Of a DNA stretch of 13,494 nucleotides, positions 6,890 to 12,541 are shown piece after piece. A program made the position numbers and the translations under genes. Positions within the stretch are counted from its first letter, which is position 1; each line of letters begins with the position of its first letter. The DNA is taken from NCBI GenBank assembly GCA_023431055.1, contig JAEYXX010000100.1, forward strand, positions 1 through 13,494, given 5' to 3'. The stretch comes from Pseudomonadota bacterium (lineage in GTDB: Bacteria; Pseudomonadota; Gammaproteobacteria; Pseudomonadales; Pseudomonadaceae). The notes below the pieces were generated by a model. The model had not been told where the DNA came from. It made no database searches and saw only the letters and a list, made by a program, of their open reading frames with translations.

Positions 6890-7611
6890 GGGGCATTCCC
6901 CAGCAGACCACGGGCGATGCCATTGAGGCGCGGTTCGGCCTGCTCGGCAGGCACCTGCAGCGGTTCGGCCAGCAGCGCCGCCAGCTCCGCTCTGCGGGCT
7001 GCGGACAACTGGCTGCCGCGTTCGGCGAAACCGAGGATGGCGCGTTGCTCGCCCAGGCTGAGCGGGAAGGGTGCGGGTAGTGGTTCGGCGTCGGCGAGCT
7101 GCGGTTTGCTCAGCGGCGCGTCGCGATACACCACCAGCGTGCCGGCGGCGATATCGCCGAGGCGCTTGAACGCCGGATGGTTCAGGCAACTGATGATACC
7201 CAGGGTATAGCCGAATGGCAGGATATCGACGAAGCGCAGCAGGTTGCGCGTCAGCGAGGCGGCCCAGCCGATGGGTGTGCCGTCATCGTGCACCACGCGC
7301 AGGCCGAGCATCTGCTTGCCGGGGGAGCGGCCCTGGTTGAGTACCTCGAACAACACCATGTACCACCAGGTCACGAGAAACAGCAGGATGGTGCCCAGGC
7401 CCATGCCGAACTGACCGAGCAGGCCGAGGACGATGAACATCAGGGCGAGAATCAGGCCGCGAATGGCCAGGTCGATGGCGAATGCCAGGGCGCGCGGGAC
7501 CAGCCCGGCCGGTCGCAGATGCAGATCGATACCTTCCGGCGTTTCGACCTGATAGCGAGTATCCAGGGGCGGCAGGGGGGATGAAAAGCTGGCGCTTGAG
7601 CGTGAGGGCAT
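6886..7611 (-). CDS. RDD-family membrane protein
   Basis: A 241-residue protein and the first gene of the coupled operon. The RDD domain spans about residues 33-165: the eponymous R40 and D47 lie in PRALAFAIDLAIRG, with membrane helices at about 41-66 and 70-92, a conserved QGRSPGKQMLGLRVV loop (93-107), and KRLGDIAAGTLVVYR at the end (149-163). RDD proteins are of uncertain function; some have been linked to ion transport. The C-terminal tail (165-241) is soluble and Ala/Leu/Pro-rich. The ATG at 7611 has no recognisable Shine-Dalgarno site, and no alternative in-frame start is seen in the first 30 residues, so the start is plausible but not proven. An overlapping reading in another frame (7283-7759) does not resemble any family. 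Confidence 0.88.
   Translation of the reverse strand: MPSRSSASFSSPLPPLDTRYQVETPEGIDLHLRPAGLVPRALAFAIDLAIRGLILALMFIVLGLLGQFGMGLGTILLFLVTWWYMVLFEVLNQGRSPGKQMLGLRVVHDDGTPIGWAASLTRNLLRFVDILPFGYTLGIISCLNHPAFKRLGDIAAGTLVVYRDAPLSKPQLADAEPLPAPFPLSLGEQRAILGFAERGSQLSAARRAELAALLAEPLQVPAEQAEPRLNGIARGLLGNAP
6890..6901 (-). promoter_or_regulatory. Hairpin covering the SpoIIM ribosome-binding site
   Basis: Just before the GTG start the minus strand reads GGGG-AATG-CCCC, a perfect 4-bp GC stem that contains the GGGGA Shine-Dalgarno site. It lies inside the last codons of the RDD gene. Ribosomes finishing RDD would open it, which fits translational coupling through the GTGA overlap. The pairing is seen; the coupling is inference. 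Confidence 0.45.
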
Positions 7612-7637
7612 CGGCGAACTGCATCAAGGAAAGCCCG

Positions 7638-7667
7638 ATGCTAGCGAGCAGCGGGCTACGAACGCAA
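7638..7667 (-). promoter_or_regulatory. Candidate promoter of the RDD-MoxR operon
   Basis: On the minus strand TTGCGT (7667-7662) and TAGCAT (7643-7638) are separated by 18 nt, a weak sigma-70-like pair (3 of 6 and 4 of 6 matches). Transcription would start near 7631, about 20 nt before the RDD ATG. The operon might equally be read through from the membrane-protein gene upstream. Confidence 0.27.
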
Positions 7668-7668
7668 C

Positions 7669-7688
7669 CGGGCCAGCGAACTGGCCCG
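7669..7688 (-). terminator. Hairpin after the 7701-8459 gene (possible terminator or processing site)
   Basis: A perfect 8-bp stem (7669-7676 with 7681-7688) closes a UUCG loop on the minus strand, beginning 12 nt after the stop codon at 7701. The position suits a transcript end, but no U-run follows, so it may be only partly terminating or may protect the upstream mRNA end from nucleases. Confidence 0.4.
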
Positions 7689-7700
7689 AGTGACGTCGGC

Positions 7701-8459
7701 TTACTGGGCGGCCGGCAGCACGCCGAAGATGGTGCGATACAGCACGCCCATGGCCACAACCATCAGCGGGATGCTCCACACCAGACCGATGCCCAGCGGG
7801 ATGGCGCTGATCATGACGATCAGACCGAGCACGATGAACAGGCCGAAGACCTTGAACCAGTGCTGGGTGATGGCCTTGCGCGAGGCTTCCAGCGCCTGCC
7901 AGGGCGACAGACCGCGCTCGACCACCAAGGGGATGGCCAGCAGGTAGGCGACGCCCAGGTAGATGCCGGGGATCAGCAGCAGGATCATGCCGAGGTAGAT
8001 CAGCAGCATCATCACCACGGCGGTGATGATCAGCGGCACGGTGCGGCCGAAGTGGCTGAAGATCTCGTTGAAGCTCAGCGGCTGGTCGGCGGCACGGCGA
8101 ATGCCGACCATGTTGATGCCGGCCATGAAGGGGTAGGCCAGGGCCGAGGCCAGCAAGGAAATCAGGATTTCGCCGATGAATACCAGAGCGATGCTGTCGC
8201 TCAGTGCGCCGAAGATGCCCACCACGCCGCCGAGGATGAAGGTGGCAGCCAGCAGCACCACGTAGAACACCAGGAAACCACCGATGATGATGCCTTTGGT
8301 GCCCTTGACCTTGCTCCAGGACTCGCTCAGCAGTTCACCGATGCTGAAGTCATAACCACGTGCCAGGGCTTCCTCGATGCTCGGAGCCTGGCCCTGAGAC
8401 GATTGCTGCAGATCGCTGGTGGGAGCCGCGTAGGGATTGGGCGTGATCGCGTCACTCAT
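7701..8459 (-). CDS. Multi-spanning membrane protein of unknown function
   Basis: A 252-residue integral membrane protein. A soluble head of about 50 residues with an NPYAAP motif (8-13) precedes roughly six membrane segments at about 56-82, 88-118, 140-163, 163-180, 203-222 and 222-247. The stretch PLVVERGLSPWQALEASRKA (178-197) is a cytoplasmic loop pattern shared by several uncharacterised bacterial membrane families (DUF975-like and related); I cannot assign one with certainty. The start at 8459 has AAGGA seven nucleotides upstream. It ends 89 nt before the RDD gene in the same direction and could be a partner of the six-gene operon, but a hairpin and a possible promoter in between argue for a separate unit. 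It is transcribed divergently from sbcB. Confidence 0.82.
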   Translation of the reverse strand: MSDAITPNPYAAPTSDLQQSSQGQAPSIEEALARGYDFSIGELLSESWSKVKGTKGIIIGGFLVFYVVLLAATFILGGVVGIFGALSDSIALVFIGEILISLLASALAYPFMAGINMVGIRRAADQPLSFNEIFSHFGRTVPLIITAVVMMLLIYLGMILLLIPGIYLGVAYLLAIPLVVERGLSPWQALEASRKAITQHWFKVFGLFIVLGLIVMISAIPLGIGLVWSIPLMVVAMGVLYRTIFGVLPAAQ

Positions 8460-8495
8460 GATTGCGTCCTTGTACAGAGTGGGAGGGAAGTGCCC

Positions 8496-8525
8496 ATGCT
8501 AATGGTTACAGCATTTTTCTAACAA
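8496..8525 (-). promoter_or_regulatory. Candidate promoter for the 7701-8459 gene
   Basis: On the minus strand TTGTTA (8525-8520) and TAGCAT (8501-8496) are 18 nt apart, each matching 4 of 6 consensus positions. The start would be near 8489, about 30 nt before the ATG. Called by eye only. Confidence 0.35.
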
Positions 8526-8611
8526 GGGAGTTGCGTCCACTCATATTGCGGCTGTGCGCTGGTTCATGCTTTTGCCGAAGGCGGCGAGCCCGGAGGTGAA
8601 TGATAGACTGC

Positions 8612-8625
8612 GGGCAATTTTGCCC
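8612..8625. promoter_or_regulatory. 14-bp palindrome just upstream of sbcB
   Basis: GGGCAA-TT-TTGCCC is a perfect palindrome ending 17 nt before the sbcB start codon. It could be an operator-like site or, with an ATTT loop, a small hairpin near the ribosome-binding region. A purely chance occurrence is possible. The palindrome is seen; any function is inference. Confidence 0.35.
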
Positions 8626-8642
8626 TGGGGACGCAGCTGCCA

Positions 8643-10076
8643 ATGACTTCCAGCATCTTCTGGTACGACTACGAGACCACCGGTATCAATCCGCGTTGCG
8701 ATCGTCCGCTGCAGGTGGCGGGCATCCGTACCGACGACGCGCTGAACGAGATCGGCGAGCCGCTGAACATCTATTGCAGGCCCAGCGACGATATTCTGCC
8801 GCACCCGGCGGCCTGCCTGGTGACCGGCATCGATCCGCAGCGCCTGCAGCAGCTGGGCCTGGACGAGGGCGAGTTCATCACCCGCGTGCATGCCGCGCTG
8901 TCGACGCCCGGTACCTGCGGCGCCGGCTACAACAGCCTGCGTTTCGATGACGAAGTGACGCGTTACAGCCTCTATCGCAACTTTTTCGACCCCTATGCGC
9001 GCGAATGGCAGGGCGGTAACAGTCGCTGGGACCTCATCGATCTGGTGCGTACCGCCTACGCGCTGCGGCCCGAGGGCATCGAGTGGCCCGAAGACGACGG
9101 GCGCGTCTCGCTCAAACTGGAGCGGCTGACCCAGGCCAACGGCATCGATCACGGCCAGGCGCACGATGCGCTGTCCGACGTGCGCGCGACCATCGGCCTG
9201 GCACGCCTGCTGCGCGAGCGACAGCCACGGCTCTACGACTTTCTCTATCAGCTGCGCAGCAAGCAGCGGGTCATGGATCAGATTCGCCTGTTGCAGCCTG
9301 TGCTGCACGTTTCCGGGCGCTTCTCCGCGGCGCGCCACTACCTGGCGCCCGTGCTACCGCTGGCATGGCACCCGCGCAACCGTAACGCGCTGATCGTCTG
9401 CGACCTGCAGGCCGATCCCTCGCCCTTGCTGGAACTGGACGCCGATACCCTGCGCAGCCGTCTCTACACGCGCCGTGAGGAACTCGCCGAGGGAGAGCTG
9501 CCGGTGCCGTTGAAGTTGCTGCATATCAATCGCTGTCCGGTGGTGGCGCCGTTGTCGGTGCTGCGCGAAACGGATCGGCAGCGCCTGCAGCTGGACTGGT
9601 CGATCTGCGAGCGAAATGCCGAGGTGCTGAAGAATGCGCAGGCGCTTTGGCAGGACAAGCTTCCTGCCGTCTACCGCGAAGAATCCTTCGAGGGTAGCAG
9701 CGACCCAGAGCAACAGCTCTACGACGGCTTTATCGGTGATCGTGATCGACGTTTGTGCGAGCAGGTGCGTAGCGCCCAACCTCAGGCATTGGCCAACGAC
9801 AAATGGCCTTTCGATGATGCGCGACTACCGGAGTTATTGTTTCGTTATCGCGCACGCAACTTTCCTGACAGTTTGTCGCCTGGCGAACGTCAGCGCTGGA
9901 TGGAGTTCTGTCGGCAGCGGCTGAGCGATCCGCAGTTCGGTGCCCCTAATACGCTTGGGCAATTTCGCGCAGCGCTGGAGCAATTGCGCGCTGATTGCAG
10001 TGCGCCGCAATTGCAACTTCTGCAGCAGTGGCAGGCCTATGCAGATGAACTGCAGGCACGTTTTGCCGTGAATTGA
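8643..10076 (+). CDS. sbcB: Exonuclease I, 3'-5' single-strand DNA exonuclease
   Basis: Degrades single-stranded DNA from the 3' end in the cytoplasm and takes part in mismatch repair and recombination; loss of the E. coli enzyme helps suppress recBC defects. The 477 residues match the usual length of about 475. The DEDDh exonuclease residues are visible: D9 and E11 in FWYDYETTG, D102 in GYNSLRFDDEVTRY, H174 and D179 in AHDALSDV; their spacing agrees with E. coli D15, E17, D108, H181 and D186. The SH3-like and helical C-terminal regions follow through the conserved RSKQRVMDQI and RYRARNFP stretches. The start ATG at 8643 places FWYDYE at the correct distance; its ribosome-binding site (GGGGA, 11 nt away) is poor. 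It is transcribed divergently from the membrane-protein gene and converges on mvaT. Confidence 0.97.
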   Translation: MTSSIFWYDYETTGINPRCDRPLQVAGIRTDDALNEIGEPLNIYCRPSDDILPHPAACLVTGIDPQRLQQLGLDEGEFITRVHAALSTPGTCGAGYNSLRFDDEVTRYSLYRNFFDPYAREWQGGNSRWDLIDLVRTAYALRPEGIEWPEDDGRVSLKLERLTQANGIDHGQAHDALSDVRATIGLARLLRERQPRLYDFLYQLRSKQRVMDQIRLLQPVLHVSGRFSAARHYLAPVLPLAWHPRNRNALIVCDLQADPSPLLELDADTLRSRLYTRREELAEGELPVPLKLLHINRCPVVAPLSVLRETDRQRLQLDWSICERNAEVLKNAQALWQDKLPAVYREESFEGSSDPEQQLYDGFIGDRDRRLCEQVRSAQPQALANDKWPFDDARLPELLFRYRARNFPDSLSPGERQRWMEFCRQRLSDPQFGAPNTLGQFRAALEQLRADCSAPQLQLLQQWQAYADELQARFAVN

Positions 10077-10313
10077 CCGGGGCTGATGCCTTGCACCAGG
10101 CGGGCGGCCTTATCGCGTTCGTCAGTTATTTGTAAGAAAACTGTCGGGAGCGGGAACTTTTTGTCGGCTCAGCTTATTGCAGCATCTGGTGGGCCGTTAT
10201 TGAGCGCCCATACTCAGCGCAAGGAATTGCCCAAATCTGCTTGACGCAAGACTCAGAAAGCTGAGCAATAAAAAACGCCAGCATGGCTGGCGTTTTGCGG
10301 TATCGCTCAGGTG
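10077..10313. other. Intergenic region between sbcB and mvaT (convergent)
   Basis: These 237 bp contain the shared terminator (10272-10296) and otherwise no gene that I can support. A CTCAG-aaag-CTGAG hairpin (10252-10265) precedes the terminator, and CTCAG recurs at about 10169, 10212, 10251 and 10306. A GGAACTT at 10153-10159 resembles the -35 of an AlgU promoter but lacks a matching -10. A small RNA ending at the terminator cannot be excluded. Confidence 0.5.
10266..10296 (-). terminator. Rho-independent terminator of mvaT (bidirectional with sbcB)
   Basis: An 11-bp perfect stem (10272-10282 with 10286-10296, centred on CGCCAGC / GCTGGCG) with a 3-nt loop is followed on the minus strand by T-rich sequence (TTTTTTATT). 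It begins 17 nt after the mvaT stop. On the plus strand only four T residues follow, so it can stop sbcB transcripts too but is strongest for mvaT. Confidence 0.9.
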
Positions 10314-10688
10314 TTAGCCCAGCAGAGTGGCCCAACCCTCTACGACGTCGGCGCCCCACTTGGCTTTCCATTCTTTCAGCGTCTTGTGGTTGCCGCCCTT
10401 GGTTTCGATCACTTCACCGCTGTGCGGGTTCTTGTATTGCTTGACCTTGCGTGCACGCTTGGTAGCGGCAGGTTTGGCGGCGCGGGCGCCTTTGCCAGTC
10501 TTGGCTTCAGGGTCGAGCAGAGCAATGATGTCGCGCAGCGACTTCTGGTATTCGCCCATCAGGGTGCGCAGCTTGCCTTCGAACTCCAGTTCTTTTTTCA
10601 GTTTGTCGTCTTGCGACAGGTTCTTCAGGCGCTCTTGCAGTTCTTTGATGGCTTCTTCTGTAGCGCGGTATTCATTGATCAGCGACAT
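10314..10688 (-). CDS. mvaT: MvaT, H-NS-family nucleoid protein
   Basis: A xenogeneic silencer that coats AT-rich DNA and represses horizontally acquired and virulence genes; it acts on the nucleoid as dimers that form filaments, often with its paralogue MvaU. At 124 residues it has the exact family length. Residues 1-62 are a helical, heptad-rich oligomerisation region; a basic linker (63-85) leads to the DNA-binding domain 80-124, with R80, K97, G99 and N100 at the positions known for AT-minor-groove recognition in P. aeruginosa MvaT. Two ATGs lie two codons apart; the second (10688, MSLINEY) is chosen because AAGG is 9 nt upstream of it but only 3 nt from the first. Promoter and terminator flank it, so it is probably monocistronic. 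MvaT is confined to pseudomonads, which supports the taxonomic call. Confidence 0.98.
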   Translation of the reverse strand: MSLINEYRATEEAIKELQERLKNLSQDDKLKKELEFEGKLRTLMGEYQKSLRDIIALLDPEAKTGKGARAAKPAATKRARKVKQYKNPHSGEVIETKGGNHKTLKEWKAKWGADVVEGWATLLG

Positions 10689-10697
10689 GGGCATTTA

Positions 10698-10701
10698 CCT
10701 T
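10698..10701 (-). promoter_or_regulatory. mvaT Shine-Dalgarno site that decides the start
   Basis: AAGG lies 9 nt before the ATG at 10688 and 3 nt before the ATG at 10694. Normal spacing therefore favours the shorter 124-residue protein. Confidence 0.65.
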
Positions 10702-10737
10702 GGCGTGAATAAGTCTGTGGTAGTCAACAGTGAGCCA

Positions 10738-10766
10738 ATAATAGTCAGGCGCTAATAGCAAGTAAA
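10738..10766 (-). promoter_or_regulatory. mvaT promoter
   Basis: On the minus strand TTTACT (10766-10761, 4 of 6) and TATTAT (10743-10738, 5 of 6) are exactly 17 nt apart. Transcription would start near 10731, leaving a leader of about 43 nt. The surrounding 10700-10850 stretch is AT-rich against a GC-rich background, as expected for a target of MvaT itself; autoregulation is inference supported by family knowledge. Confidence 0.55.
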
Positions 10767-10944
10767 CAGTGCTTCATAAAATTACCGCCGCGCAATGCAA
10801 CCCTTTGTGTCTGTCAGTGGTGAATTAAATCGGCTATTGCAAACATTCCGGAAAGTTTTCGGTGCGCTACAGTCGCGCATTTTTGGGGCGCTCTAGCCTG
10901 AGTCCGTGCGGCTGCGCCCTGCTGCAGTTTTGCCGGCTTATCGT

Positions 10945-10950
10945 TAGAAT
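10945..10950 (+). promoter_or_regulatory. Candidate -10 element upstream of purU
   Basis: TAGAAT matches 5 of 6 bases of the -10 consensus, 35 nt before the purU start. No good -35 lies 16-18 nt upstream. The ribosome-binding site of purU is also weak (GGA, 9 nt from ATG). Tentative. The divergent gap 10689-10985 holds nothing else that I can name. Confidence 0.27.
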
Positions 10951-10985
10951 GGCAGGCTTTATGCGCCGCCATTGGAATCTTAGTT

Positions 10986-11837
10986 ATGCGCACCTTCAGA
11001 TTGGTCATTTCCTGCCCTGACCGCGTCGGCATCGTTGCCAAAGTCAGTAATTTTCTCGCCACCTATAACGGCTGGATTACCGAAGCCAGTCATCACTCCG
11101 ATACGCAGACCGGCTGGTTCTTCATGCGTCACGAAATTCGTGCCGACTCCCTGCCGTTCGATCTGGATGGTTTCAAGCAGGCGTTTTCCCCCATCGCCCG
11201 CGAGTTCTCCATGGAGTGGCGTATCACCGATTCGGCGCAGAAGAAGCGTGTGGTGCTGATGGCCAGCCGCGAGTCGCACTGCCTGGCCGATCTGCTGCAC
11301 CGCTGGCACAGCAATGAACTCGATTGCGAGATTCCCTGCGTGATCGCCAACCATGATGACCTGCGCAGCATGGTCGAATGGCACGGCATTCCGTATTTCC
11401 ACGTGCCGGTCGATCCTGCGGACAAGGCGCCGGCGTTCGCCGAGGTGGAGCGCCTGGTCAAGGAACATCGGGCCGACGTCATCGTGCTGGCGCGTTACAT
11501 GCAGATTCTGCCGCCAGCGCTTTGCGCCGAATTCGCCCAGCGCGTTATCAATATCCATCACAGCTTCCTGCCGTCCTTCGTTGGCGCCAAGCCCTACCAT
11601 CAGGCTTCGCTGCGTGGCGTGAAGCTGATCGGTGCAACATCTCATTACGTAACCGAAGAACTGGATGCCGGCCCGATCATCGAACAGGATGTAGTCCGTG
11701 TTACGCATCGCGACGACATCGAGGAAATGGTGCGCCTGGGCAAGGACGTGGAGAAGATGGTTCTGGCGCGTGGGCTACGCTATCACTTGGAAGACCGAGT
11801 GCTGGTGCACGACAACAAGACGGTGGTGTTCGACTGA
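10986..11837 (+). CDS. purU: Formyltetrahydrofolate deformylase PurU
   Basis: Hydrolyses 10-formyltetrahydrofolate to formate and tetrahydrofolate, balancing one-carbon pools and supplying formate for PurT in purine synthesis; cytoplasmic. The 283 residues fit the family. An N-terminal ACT domain (about 3-80, beginning FRLVISCPDRVGIVAKVSNF) is the site of amino-acid (Met/Gly) control in E. coli. The formyl transferase-like hydrolase domain (about 88-275) has the catalytic N189 and H191 in NIHHSFLP and D227 in TEELDAGPIIEQD, the Asn-His-Asp set of the GART family. Start ATG 10986 gives the standard N-terminus. It is divergent from mvaT and followed after 45 nt by the CBS gene and then the small ORF. 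In P. aeruginosa purU1 also neighbours mvaT (recalled from memory). Pseudomonads often have several paralogues. Confidence 0.96.
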   Translation: MRTFRLVISCPDRVGIVAKVSNFLATYNGWITEASHHSDTQTGWFFMRHEIRADSLPFDLDGFKQAFSPIAREFSMEWRITDSAQKKRVVLMASRESHCLADLLHRWHSNELDCEIPCVIANHDDLRSMVEWHGIPYFHVPVDPADKAPAFAEVERLVKEHRADVIVLARYMQILPPALCAEFAQRVINIHHSFLPSFVGAKPYHQASLRGVKLIGATSHYVTEELDAGPIIEQDVVRVTHRDDIEEMVRLGKDVEKMVLARGLRYHLEDRVLVHDNKTVVFD

Positions 11838-11870
11838 TCTTGCTGCATGGGCCGGCTCGATGTACGTCAG

Positions 11871-11875
11871 AGGAG
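11871..11875 (+). promoter_or_regulatory. Shine-Dalgarno site of the CBS gene
   Basis: AGGAG lies 7 nt before the ATG at 11883. It decides the start in favour of 11883 over a longer reading from 11847 that would add 12 residues. Confidence 0.8.
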
Positions 11876-11882
11876 AACGGCC

Positions 11883-12308
11883 ATGCTCAAGTCCATCAAG
11901 GTGCGCGATTACATGACTCGCCATCTGGTGACCTTCAGATCGGATACCGATCTGTTCACCGCCATCAATCGGCTGCTCGAACACCGGATTTCCGGTGCTC
12001 CTGTGGTCGACTCTCAGGGGCACCTGATCGGCCTGCTGTCGGAGGGTGACTGCTTGCGTGGCATTCTCTCCGGTGCCTACTACGAGGCCGTCGGCGGCAC
12101 CGTCAGTACCTACATGACCACCGCCGTGGAGACGGTCAGCCCGGAGGCGGACATCATCGAGCTGTCGGAGCGCTTCCTGCGTGGCCGACGCCGGCGTTTG
12201 CCGGTGATCGAGCACGGGCGCCTGGTCGGGCAGATCAGTCGCCATGATGTGCTGCGCGCAGTTAAGGAGTTCGCCCAGCATGAGCAGGGCGAGCTGAACA
12301 TTGGTTGA
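11883..12308 (+). CDS. Two-CBS-domain (Bateman module) protein
   Basis: A stand-alone CBS pair of 141 residues, cytoplasmic. CBS1 covers about 9-60 (VRDYMTRHLVTF then HRISGAPVVD and IGLLSEGD) and CBS2 about 76-128 (STYMTTAVETV then RRLPVIE and LVGQISRHDVLRAV). Such modules bind adenosine nucleotides (AMP, ATP, S-adenosylmethionine or related) and usually report energy or metabolite status to a partner; there is no effector domain here, so it would act in trans. The binding-type residues look conserved (D56 in SEGD, D122 in SRHDV), but the ligand cannot be told from sequence. It begins 45 nt after purU and is followed 11 nt later by the small ORF, so a common transcript is likely. A link to one-carbon metabolism is only inferred from position. 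Confidence 0.93.
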   Translation: MLKSIKVRDYMTRHLVTFRSDTDLFTAINRLLEHRISGAPVVDSQGHLIGLLSEGDCLRGILSGAYYEAVGGTVSTYMTTAVETVSPEADIIELSERFLRGRRRRLPVIEHGRLVGQISRHDVLRAVKEFAQHEQGELNIG

Positions 12309-12319
12309 GGGTGTTGACG

Positions 12320-12490
12320 ATGAACGATCCGTTGGACAAGGCCAGCGCCAAGGCGCCTCCGACATTGGGCGAAGGTTGCGTGCGGCGCTACGATCCCGAA
12401 GCCCTCAGCGAGGAGGATGGCACCGATTTCGCCGAGGCGGCCGAGCTCTGGCGACAGTTGCAGGAGCAGCGGGACAATTCTGGAGCGTGA
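12320..12490 (+). CDS. Small acidic protein of unknown function, downstream of the CBS gene
   Basis: A 56-residue ORF starting at ATG 12320, with GAGGG about 8 nt upstream; a longer TTG start at 12305 that overlaps the CBS stop (TTGA) would add five residues. I do not recognise the family. The first 20 residues are polar, then come CVRRYDP (20-26) and an acidic helix-like segment (27-50: SEEDGTDF then EAAELWRQLQEQ). There is no signal peptide or membrane segment, so it is cytoplasmic if real. Support for its being a gene: correct spacing after the CBS gene, a plausible ribosome-binding site, and a terminator 10 nt after its stop. It is short, so chance cannot be excluded. Confidence 0.6.
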   Translation: MNDPLDKASAKAPPTLGEGCVRRYDPEALSEEDGTDFAEAAELWRQLQEQRDNSGA

Positions 12491-12499
12491 TGCAATACG

Positions 12500-12526
12500 A
12501 AGGGCGTCCTGCAGACGCCCTTTCTT
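12500..12526 (+). terminator. Rho-independent terminator of the purU-CBS-small ORF unit
   Basis: A 9-bp stem (12500-12508 with 12514-12522, core GGGCGTC / GACGCCC) closes a CTGCA loop and is followed by TTTCTT. It starts 10 nt after the small ORF stop. On the minus strand the hairpin also follows the chemoreceptor stop by about 20 nt, but without a clear U-run there. Confidence 0.85.
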
Positions 12527-12541
12527 CATGCGGCTGACTGC

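Noticed and set aside
6890..7189. 100-residue N-terminal extension of the SpoIIM-family protein
   Set aside because: It lies wholly on the RDD gene and is Arg/Pro-rich with no domain; the GTG at 6889 has a ribosome-binding site and a GTGA overlap.
7482..8522. Plus-strand reading frame of 346 codons covering the RDD start and the membrane-protein gene
   Set aside because: His/Asp/Gln-rich translation is the complement of hydrophobic codons in membrane proteins; no family signal.
8541..9338. Minus-strand reading frame of 265 codons opposite sbcB
   Set aside because: The plus strand carries intact exonuclease I motifs over the same bases; this frame has none and would overlap the sbcB promoter region.
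10153..10180. AlgU-like promoter (GGAACTT) after sbcB
   Set aside because: No TCTGA-type -10 is found 16-17 nt downstream.
10863..10884. Terminator-like hairpin TGCGC / GCGCA followed by five T residues, upstream of purU
   Set aside because: The stem is only 5 bp and no transcript source is evident upstream on the plus strand; chance is likely.
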